This document shows positions 54,946-64,000 of a stretch of DNA of 64,000 bases, in pieces. The stretch lies in contig MNCI01036292.1 of NCBI GenBank assembly GCA_015680685.1, positions 104,482-168,481 on the forward strand, in the 5' to 3' direction. Position 1 is the stretch's first letter. Each line of letters opens with the position of its first letter. The notes below the pieces were generated by a model that saw only the letters and a list, made by a program, of their open reading frames with translations, was not told the DNA's origin and did no database searches. Made by a program: the position numbers and the translations under genes. Origin of the DNA: Gnetum montanum. Lineage: Eukaryota > Streptophyta > Gnetopsida > Gnetales > Gnetaceae.

Positions 54946-55899
54946 GTAATCAACATTCTAAGGGTTGGATTTTGCAATTGGCCTTGGCAGAAGATTGGCA
55001 AGCAAAAAGTCGATAAGTAGTAAATTCTAGCATTAGAGCCTTCCAAATCCTTGTTCCACTCTCACACTTGAGCATGACGCCTGCACATGCATAGCATAGA
55101 AACTCTTAGTCTAGCAAGCATTAGCTCCTTTGTCTCTATCAACACCATGTTTGCAGTACTCCAACGACTATGACCATATTGCCTCACTACCCAGTTATGT
55201 CTGTCTATGCTGCACACCAATTGTACACATCATTTAATCAAAATTCATGTCCCCCAATCTTTGGGCAGTGCATTTCTTCACTTGCACTCTTATTTTATTT
55301 TGCTATAGCACATACTTTAAACTGTTAGTGTACCTATTTATTTCTATTGCTATAATGCATGCACATTAATACTCTTTCATTGTTATGCATATTGTGTTCC
55401 TACTTATTCCAAAATCCTATATGTGACATTCTAAAATAATTATTTGCAAATGGTTATTGTACATCACATAAGTCCCTAACTGATTGACTAGACCATTCAA
55501 GATGCCTCGTTTCCATCCTCTCTAGCATAGCCCTTTGGTAGACTTGGGGTTAGGTTGTGCACCTGAAAAACTCTTGGTGTTCTAGCCATCAACATTTTTA
55601 GATGCTACAAGAACAATCCACATACTCTGGATAAGCATGTGGTCCCCTTGCCAATTCATGTAGAATGGGCTATCCTCAAGGTCTGAGTCCCCTTGGAGTA
55701 GGGGTAGGAGGTTAGCCTACCCCACCCATGAAATCATATCCCATAGCACTAGATTCTCTGTAAAGCCTACACATGGTTACTGAAAAGTGGTGTAACCCAT
55801 ATTGTCAAAGTTGCTTCATTCTAGAGCTAGGAAACTAACAATAGCAATCTACATTGATGGTGGTAGTGGCAGATGATGAAAAACCCAATGATTACATGC

Positions 55900-58800
55900 C
55901 TTCCAAACCAACCACAACACCATAGCCACCTTGGAATCATTGTTGAATTGTAAAAAAGGATAGATGTTTACTACCCACTAAACACTGATGGTGTAACCAT
56001 AGTAGTAAATAAAATGCACTATTGTTTCAATGGCCACCATGTAAAGAGGACATGTGTCCTCCACATTCATCCTCCACCATAGAAAAACCACACAAACTAA
56101 GATGGTAGAGTGATTCATCAACAAAATAAAGGTTTTTATTTTCTTGGGTAGCTTGCCCTTCTATATCCCCCACCATCCCTTGACCACAAGACATCTATTT
56201 TTAATGAGTTGATATGGAGATACCACCATTAGCCTTGATTCTAGAGCCATCCAAGCATGCTTGGAAAGAGCACACCAAATATGAGATTCCTATGCTCCCA
56301 CCTCCCACCACCTATGTTTTTTGTTCATGATTGTAATCCATTGAGTGGACCTATTGTTTTGATGCATCAGCTGATTACGAAGGTCCTACTATCCCATAAT
56401 GACAATGTCTTGGAAGACCCCTAGTAGCTTTAGGTCTAGCCACCGTATCCTAGTTGACTAAATGTATACAATCTCTGCTCTACACAATAACCAAGTAAAA
56501 TTCCTTATTACTTGATCCACCTTCTAGATAATATCTCTAGGGGGGAGGCCATCGAAGCCGCATAACAAGCCATAGTAGAAAGCATTGACATGGCCAAAAG
56601 AGACTTCCTATCCTGAGTTAGGAATCAAACTACCTAATGATCAATTCATTTTTGAAACTCCTAGAGGAGGGTAACCCATGTATGCCTCTAATTCCAACCA
56701 TTAAGAGGTAGCCCAAGGTAGGTATCTCATGAGATGCCCAGGAGGATACCTAGAGTTTACACAATTAGCCCCTTCACCCAAACAATCATATTAAGCAAGT
56801 AGATTGTAGATATACCTTGGTTAAATTCTAATCCAATCTTCTCCACCATTCTTTGCAGCACTCTTTTTATCACCATTTCCTTGGATATAATAGCCCAAGA
56901 AAATAGAATGGTATCATTGACATAGTATTCCACCAGACAATCAACTCTGGCGATCTGCAAACCTCTAACCCCCTCCAACTTGCAGTAATTATGTAATGTG
57001 TTTATCAGAAGATTAAATAGGTATGGGAAAAGGGGATCCTCTTGTCTCAACCCTTGGCCAAGGGATGAAAATCCCCAAAGCTTTCCCTCCAAGTTCAGAG
57101 AAAAAGCTCCCAAGCTCTAGATGTGCTTGCATAAATTAACAAAATTTTGGTGGAAGCCCTTACACAACATGATTTCTTTGAGAGAGCACCAAAAAATGGT
57201 GTCATAAGCTTTAGTAATGTTTAGTTTGAGGCACATACTATGGTCATTGGCCATCCACAAGGAGTGTAACACTTCTTGCACTAGGATAACCTGGTCTTGA
57301 ATAAACCTTTATTTAATGAAACTCATCTACTATAGACTGATCAAACATGGCATCCCAACTGTGCAACCTACTTAGTGAACAAGCAAAGGAGTGTATTACA
57401 CACTATAATAGGCCAAAATTGTGAAGGATCCATGGGGTTGGTAGTTTTGGGAATGAGGACCAATCAGAACAATTGATTTCCCTATGAACTTGCTACCAAA
57501 TCAACATTACATTGAAGGCATCTAAGAGATTTTTTCTCAAAACATTGATGAACACCTTAAAGAACTCCACAGGCCAATTGCTAGGCCCTAGTGCCTTCCC
57601 AATCTTTAGTGAATCAAAAGCACCATTAAGCTCGTCATAGGTAAATAGTTCTAGCAGCCATCAGTTATCCTTAGCATCCAAAATAGAATTGATGTGAATC
57701 AAAAGAGATGTAGCCTCGTTTTGCTGCTAGATGCTCAACTAGTAATTCATCATGGCCTAGGTGATCTTCTTAGCACCACCAACTATTTTCCATTGAAAAG
57801 TTAAACTATGAATCTTGTTCGAGTGGCTGATTGAGTTAGTCGTCGCAAAGAAAAAATGTGTATTTATGTCTCCCTCCTTGAGCTAACAAGCTTACCCATG
57901 CTATCTCTAGTAAGCTTCCTCTTTAGCATCTAGGTTTTGCAACTCCACCAGCACCTTACATTTAGCATCATCTAGATCTTGACCTAATCCCTAGTCCATC
58001 AAAATCTCTATTAGACATTGTAGTAGTTTCCACCTATTTGATTTGAATGAGAACTTATCACCTACCCTCAATGCTCTTATTGCCCATTTGAGCTGGTTTA
58101 ACCCTAGCTTGAGAAACTCTAGGGGGTCAACCCTTGATGAATAATTTCTCCAAATCCCTTACACCATTAGGTGTAGCCACAACTTAGCAATCCAAACCCA
58201 TTCAAAATGGAATGGTGAAGACCTCTTGGAAACGGTATCTCCCAATTGGCATAGAATTGACTAGTGGTCAGGAGCTAGTCTCTCTTTCCCATGAACATGC
58301 ATCCCTAGTTCATCAAAATATCCAAGTTAACCCACACTCTATCAATCTTTTTCATGATCAAGTAAATGCCCTTTCTTCAATTGCTCCACGTAAAATGGTA
58401 ATCTTTGATATCCATGTCAACCAAGTCATGAGAAACTAGAAACTATAAGAATTGTAGACTACTAGGAGGCTCATGGGTCCCTTCATCTAGCTTTTCCCAC
58501 CCATATATTCTCTAGTTAAAGTCTTCAACTAAGATCCACTGCCTTCTATCTAGGATTATGGGAGTAAGCCATTGCAACTCTCCTAGCATTTCCTTCCATC
58601 TTCGGATGCCAAAGAGATTCATGAACCAGAGGCTACTCTATCAAACAAAAATGGTAATACTCCATGTGGACATGTCCATGGATTTGAGTGGCTAGTGTAA
58701 AAGAGAGGCTAGGCTCCCTGTCCACCCCCAATAACCCAAAAATTATATCTACTAACCAGGCTAGCATACCAGTGAAATTCTTACGGTTGCAGCTTTGTCT

Positions 58801-58905
58801 TCTGCAGGCATAGCACATCACAGTTTTCCCTATGCATGATATCTTTGAGGGTATTCTTTTGTAGGGCTTACCTTGACCTTAGCAATTCCATGAGAGGATC
58901 CTCAT
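55900..58905 (-). pseudogene. LINE-3 ORF2 (endonuclease, RT, zf-RVT) pseudogene
   Basis: Starts MRILSWNC(stop)GQGKPYKR (58,905), the endonuclease N-terminus; VEDFN stands where GDFN is expected (near 58,520). The RT block is open for 118 codons: FGGKALGIF-like and LEGKLWGFSSLGQGLRQEDP, FPYLFNLLINTLHNYCKLEG, VEYYVNDTILFSW with YVNDT at 56,910-56,924 (family YADDT). zf-RVT is seen near 56,030-56,150 (GKLPKKIKTFILL). The C-terminal tail (LWLVWKACNHWVF) leads to the element A boundary. The KAYD region is truncated by frame changes. Confidence 0.85.
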
Positions 58906-59363
58906 GTTCTACCTATTGAACACTTTCTATATATCTCCTTGAGGGTTGTTTGAAGCCCTAAATCAATCTCCAACTGTGCCTTTTTGGTTTGGAACATAGA
59001 GCTTGGTGGCCTTCCAACCTTACTAGAATTAGGTGAACATTGGATTGTCCCCTCTAATTCAGCACATCCCCTAGGTACCTATGACATGAATGGCATTTTT
59101 GTCCCCCTCACAATAGATACCCATCCACCTAGTGGGAAAAGCTCTCCCCCTTTGGTACCAGTCTTGACATGTTTGGGATTGGGCATCATGCTTACTAAGG
59201 ATCTTGGTAGATTCTTTGTCGAGTCCCCTTGGGGAACCTTCCCTAAGGTTGGTGACATCAAGGGATCCATCCCTTATGTTAGACCTTGGGGTAGATGCCT
59301 AGCAACCACCATCTAGCCATCCCCAATTTTTTGTTTTGGGCTTGGGACCTTCTACTTCACTTG

Positions 59364-60262
59364 ACATTCTACCATCAAGTGGTCGGTCTTGTTACAAACA
59401 CTGTAATACTTAGATTCTGTGGGCTTCATCATTGTAGGCTTGTCAATCAAGACATTTTTTTTATTCTACCAGAACTTTCTCTTTGTCCATTAGAAGGTTA
59501 AGGACCACCTCCTGGGCTAGATCCCATAGCAACAATGACCATACATAGAATTGAGTGAAAGCCATTCTTTCCATAGAGGTGGTGAACTTATCGAAAGGTA
59601 TAAACTCCTCAAAAAACCCAACTAGCATCTAAAGGAATTTTTCTATTCAAAGTTCCCCTAGAATCCCTAGAACATGAATCCACATAGGCGCCTTGCACTA
59701 GGGTGCCAATGTCCCCAAAGAACTAAGGACCACCAAGAAGAACCTTATTTTGGCTCATGATAGATTGGAAAGAAAAAAAAAATAGGTCCTCTGGAAGGCT
59801 ATGTACCTCCATAGGGTAAAATCCCCAAGGCATGACTACCCATTTTTTCACCAGATCTAATTTGGAATTGGCATCGACCAACATGAACTTTCCAATGAGG
59901 CTCAACTCTAGAGTCTTCAACCTCATGAGGGAGGAAGGAGTATTAACTTGTAGCCTCATAGATCCTTCATGATAGATGCACACTTCAATATCTCCATAAT
60001 TGGGGCATCATGGAGAGGGAACCCCCACCAACCTTGCTCAAATCACTTGCCTTATTATAGCTTGCATCAGACCTCGTACTCGACCCCTTGCTAGACCTAC
60101 ACCAAACCCTGCATCCATAACAGCCCTTGCTTGATCTCCAAGCTCACCCTCGACATCACCTACTCCTGCTCCACTTGTGTTATGCTCTATGGATCCACCA
60201 AAACCCTCATAGATTTTTGGTTTCCTACCTAACATCTCCACCAATTGTAATCTATCTCCCAA
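59364..60262 (-). pseudogene. LINE-3 ORF1 (DUF4283, zinc knuckle) pseudogene
   Basis: Opens MGDRLQLVEMLGRKPKIYEG with a Gly-rich segment, then a DUF4283 domain open for 86 codons: LIGKFMLVDANSKLDLVKKW, SLPEDLFFFSFQSIMSQNKV, LLGGP. The knuckle YSVCNKTDHLMVEC is at 59,364-59,405 in CCHC spacing but with Tyr at the first Cys. The linker between domain and knuckle has several stops. Plus-strand frames here are shadows. Confidence 0.8.
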
Positions 60263-60544
60263 TATTTTACAGCATGCATGCTTTGGGCTTATGAGATAGC
60301 ATTCTTTTGGGTCATGTGAACTTGATATTTAATGTTTTTAGTATTATTATAAAGGAATTCCAACCCATCATTCTATTCAAGGTTGGTTATCTCTTGTGTG
60401 GGTTGCAAGGGCTTAGTTCTTGGAGATTCTTGATGGTGTTAGCTCCCATCATTTTATCCAACCCTAGTGTTATTCTTTTGTAGGCTTCAAGATGTTGTAG
60501 GGTTGGAGGAACTTTATGTGTGACAGTTGGATGGCTAAGGGGAT

Positions 60545-62240
60545 AATTGAGTACTCATTTTAAAATAAAAAAAATTTAATTTATTGATAATTTTTGGTAT
60601 CTTTATGAAGTGTGCATGTACTATTTTGTTGACCATTTTTCAGTCATCTTTTGAAGGGTTTCCAAGAGAGATATAATGTCCTAATCCATTATTGAATGGT
60701 CCTTTGTCCAAGCCTACATTTCTCTCAATGTGAAAACACGAAAGGCTAAAAAAACTTACTAATGAAGATCACAAAACTTTTGACATCATGTTAATCTATC
60801 ATGGTTATTAAGATAGGTTGGAAATAAGTAATGACACATTGTATATTTTAATTGATCATTCTTTTTCATTACATATTTAAGGCTATGAAATTTACCTTTC
60901 TATTTTCCAGAAATCAAATGTTATGCCTTTGGTGGGTATGATTCATGGTTAAAGAAAGTGTTACTTTTCTATGATTTTTATTAGTAAAAACATTGTGTTT
61001 GTTTTCTATTTTGAAAAGAAAAGAAAAGGGTAAAAACTAGAATCTAAATCTCTTTTCCTCTTTGCAATTTACTTGCTCTTAATATGAAAATTCAGAAATT
61101 CATTTCTCTTTCTTATTAAAATTTATCTAGTCAAGAAAATTATAATGTAAAGTAGCTTTACTTTAGTTTTGTTTGCTGCTAAATGAAATTTTGGAACTTG
61201 AATCCCAAGGATATCTAGCTAAAGGCAATGTTGTTTGCAAGGTTGATTTTCTATTTCTTTTATCAACTTTGAAGTCATATTTTAATAGCCATGATAATGA
61301 CATCTATGAGAGTGACTATTTATCTATTTTCTTTGTTTTCTTGGAAATCTAAATTTTAATACCCTTGGTGCTAGTGACATCTAAAATGGCGATTATTATT
61401 TTCGTTATGCTTTCCTTATTATTGGTTCCTTTGATTTATTCTATCACTTGCTAGATCTATAAATTTTCCTTCTTTTCCAATTACTTTTAAAAATATTAGA
61501 GACTATAATTCTTCATTTACTTGGTGTAGTTTAGTTTTTTGTGCCTTATTACTTGTAGTGCCCTCAAGTGTAAATGTGTTTAATATATGCACATAACTTA
61601 AGAACTTAGTATCACTTTAAAGTTATGAGAAAAACATTGTAAACTCCCAACTATGTTGATAATTAAAATTTTCATATTTACTCTAGGCTCTCATTCTTTC
61701 CCTAGAATTAGATTTGTTTGCTAAAAATGCAAGCCCTACTTTCAACCTTCGTTTGCCAAGTTTATGATGTCTAAAATTGTAAGAAGAAAATAAAAGCCTT
61801 AAAAATGAAGATCATGAATTGGATGTAAAAGAAAATGAACTTTTGTAGTTAGAGGATCTTAATGTAAAGCTTCAAGTCATTCAACATGATTATGCAAGTT
61901 GCTAAGTGAGTCTAAATCCTTAGTTTGTATGAAAGATGAACCAAATTAATATTTCATTAGCTTATACAAATTTCAAATTATTTGCTTTGTCACATCATAG
62001 TTAGCTTTTGTCATCATTACCCTTTGATGGATTCTCTTGTGAAACATACCCCAATGTTGTAACACTCTTTAATGTAAGCTACAAGGTAGTGCTTCTTATA
62101 TTGCATTTCAAACATATTTGAGATGCATAGTGACTTTCTTTAAAATGTGTGATGAGGAGAGTGAAATCTTGGAAGCCTAGAAGCCTCCTTGGAGTAAGTT
62201 TTTTTATTAATGAACATTTTGTACATTTTGTCTTAGTTAG
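60545..62240 (+). repeat. Repeat family R, copy R2
   Basis: Matches R1 from AGTACTCATTTTAAAATAAA to TTATTAATGAACATTTTGTACATT. Order and orientation are preserved, with about 500 bp missing relative to R1. Its left continuation is R4 at 30,957-31,176. Confidence 0.8.
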
Positions 62241-64000
62241 ATATTTCTTTTTATGTAAAGTAAATTTCTATTTATTTATTTATTTCTCAATATGCTAACC
62301 CTATTTATTTATCAATAATAATATTATTTTATTTGTTCAAAAGAAGAAATTATATGCATGAAAATGCATGTTTATTTTTTTTCATAAAATGAACCCATAT
62401 GAATTATGATTAGATGCCCTTTGAACCCTAGGATAAGGAATTCACCTAAATTCACAACTAGTAATTACATGGATGAAGACTAGTGTCTTCAAGTTAGATG
62501 ACTCTCAAAGGGGAATTGCAATGTCACATGGCATGGGTAAAGTTCTTGAAATGTATACATTTTTAATTCCTAGAAATTGTTTAAATTAAATGATTTGGTT
62601 TGGTAGAAACATAGTGAAGGATTAGGAATATATCCAACCACATTTGTTGATATCACTTGTAAATTGAAACTTGGAAACAAGTGAGTCACATAATTTTTTG
62701 ATGTTTTCTAGCTTCATAAGTAATGAAAAGTGTCAAGGTAATAAAAAAATGACATGTTAATTCTTAGGTTTATGAAAAGTGGCAAGGTCTTTCAACAAGA
62801 ACCTAAGCTGGGATAGGAAGGAGGTACATAGGCCTTGTCATCAACCCATAATTATATGTTCACATCTCTATGAGTTGCTAGTGTAAGTATAGCTACATGT
62901 ACATCTTTTAAAAAAATTGCACTACATTATAGAGGGTGATTACTAGGGATCCTATATCCTCCCTCTCCTATTCTTCTTGCTTATTTAAGTGGCTTTCCTT
63001 TGATTTTTTTGGCCTAACAGGCTCTTCTACTTTGAGTCAAGCCTCCTTAACCATATGCTTCTGAGGTTCTTTTTGCTACATTTCATACAATAAGTGGTTG
63101 AGATAGTCTTTCTATTGGCTTATATCCCCTTCAAATACTCTTCAACGTCTTCCATGATCCTATTGAATTTTGTACCATTGTACTCCCATGTTACTGACTT
63201 TTTGACCACTTCCTTGGCCTTGACTAGATCCTATGCCTTCATGAAATGTAACTATCCAAATTGCTTAGTAAATTCACCACCTACGCATGTAGCTTCATTT
63301 CAACCTTAGAATATACCTCTCTAAGAAGCTACTTGCACAAAGTACATTCTCAAGTACATAAATCCTATGCAAAGCCAAGGAAATTTAATAGCATCTATGT
63401 GGATAACAATAGAAATCTTGCAAAACCATGGGTTCAATGTTAACAATAAAAAATTTGGACATTTCCCATACAAAGAAAGCAATCTACCCCACCCTTGGTG
63501 ACTATTGTGCCCAGTAGATATATAGGAACTTAAAGCACCTACTTGGTGGCATAGGAGTTAATTAAGCTAGCCGAGCCTCAAAATCTACCCTCACAAACCT
63601 CCAAAGTGATAGGATTAAGCCAAAATTCTTATTTTCCCTTTGCTACTTCAAATAATCTCTAAATAAACATCAAAGGTTGACTTGGCATCACAACTACAAA
63701 CATAAGAGAAAAGAAAAATGAAAAAAAAGTAGTTTTAAAGAATTCCCAAATTGAAAAAAGTAACTCTCCATCAATTTGATGGCCCAATGCCATATTGGTA
63801 AAACAAAGGAGCTAAGAATTTGACTACAGTTTGAAGTTGCAATTCCTTATAGGAAAAAAAAATCAATGTCTTGTAGACTACATCATGTACTAGGATCATA
63901 TTAGCTATCAAGGATTCTATCCCACTAGTTGAAGAAGGAACCTATGCCTTCCAATAGGGATAATCAACTGCCATAAATTTCCATCCCAATCAAAGTCCTG
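62241..64000. other. Unassigned right end of the window
   Basis: AT-rich to about 62,930. From 63,000 the minus strand has a stop-interrupted, coding-like pattern (FHEGIGSSQGQGSGQK; KPQKHMVKEA-type charged runs), which may be another retroelement remnant, but no domain can be named. The longest open frame is 71 codons on the plus strand and not convincing. Confidence 0.4.

Larger units (their letters stand above)
32807..55609 (+). mobile_element. Element A: Tat-lineage Ty3/gypsy retrotransposon with nested DNA
   Basis: LTRs at both ends begin TGAAACACCATCAATTTTGGGC and end in GCTACA. Inside, in order: PBS, gag, protease, a 5.8-kb spacer with an antisense gene, RT, RNase H, a second RNase H, integrase, 3' repeats and PPT. 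The second RNase H after pol's own marks the Tat lineage. The element interrupts LINE-3, whose two parts lie at 32,806 and 55,610. The putative target-site duplication is degraded (AGCAT versus AGAAC). A relative (B) inserted in the integrase at 46,928, followed by deletion. No protein is intact. Confidence 0.9.
53589..55609 (+). repeat. 3' LTR of element A, full length
   Basis: Begins TGAAACACCATCAATTTTGG and ends GATGCTACA. It is 2,021 bp with the TATA box at 54,932-54,939 (CTATAAAT). It contains palindromic GTAGC clusters, one with 12-bp perfect arms at 54,210-54,237. Paired with 32,807-33,920; scattered differences along the shared parts show an old insertion. Confidence 0.9.
55610..60544 (-). 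mobile_element. LINE-3: L1-type LINE, larger part
   Basis: Minus-strand LINE with ORF1 (DUF4283, zinc knuckle) and ORF2 (endonuclease, RT, zf-RVT). Its 3' part is cut at 55,610 by the LTR of element A and continues at 32,806. Right border: AATTGAGT at 60,545, matching AATTTAGT at 31,169 in the R repeat (7 of 8), so the whole insertion block can be delimited. It is closely parallel to LINE-2, including the Tyr-for-Cys knuckle and the unusual 3' extension. All frames are broken. Confidence 0.87.

Overview
This window looks like heterochromatic, transposon-derived DNA from a seed plant with a large genome. A gymnosperm is my guess from the long LTRs and deep nesting, not something the sequence proves. 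I found no intact host gene. Almost everything recognisable is a decayed retroelement, oriented both ways and nested several layers deep.

Layout. 1-4.7 kb holds no confident gene: one doubtful coding fragment near 1.25-1.8 kb and a possible solo LTR near 3.6-4.45 kb. A Ty1/copia element lies on the minus strand at 4.70-9.09 kb with both LTRs, PBS, PPT and all domains except RNase H. 9.1-13.7 kb is AT-rich and mostly unassigned, apart from a LINE 3' tail near 10.8 kb. A plus-strand L1-type LINE (LINE-1) fills 13.7-18.26 kb. A non-coding repeat, here called family R, appears as R1 (18.4-20.7 kb), R3 (21.8-21.97 plus 28.19-28.27 kb) and R4+R2 (30.96-31.18 plus 60.55-62.24 kb). LINE-2 (minus, 21.98-28.19 kb) interrupts R3. 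A second block (31.18-60.54 kb) interrupts R4/R2 and contains LINE-3 (minus).

LINE-3 is itself split by a 22.8-kb Tat-lineage Ty3/gypsy element A (32,807-55,609). Element A carries gag, protease, RT, RNase H, a second plant-type RNase H and integrase. A relative, element B, entered A's integrase at 46,928. B's LTR and gag remain, then the sequence jumps straight to the integrase C-terminus, so a deletion fused the two.

The most unusual feature lies between A's protease and RT (38.8-42.4 kb): an antisense gene of about seven exons with canonical, mostly phase-compatible introns. It encodes an unrecognised protein with a Glu-Ala-Pro repeat block and a charged helical region. It is flanked by short tandem repeats sharing the motif CTTAAACTGGC, which recurs after the integrase. 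Antisense orientation would let its introns survive the element's RNA stage.

Other signals: paired copies show CAG/CAA to TAG/TAA and TGG to TAG changes, as expected from cytosine methylation; LINE-2 and LINE-3 share a first-Cys-to-Tyr change in their zinc knuckle; LINE-2 and LINE-3 share an unusual coding-like 3' extension; and there are assembly artefacts at N positions.
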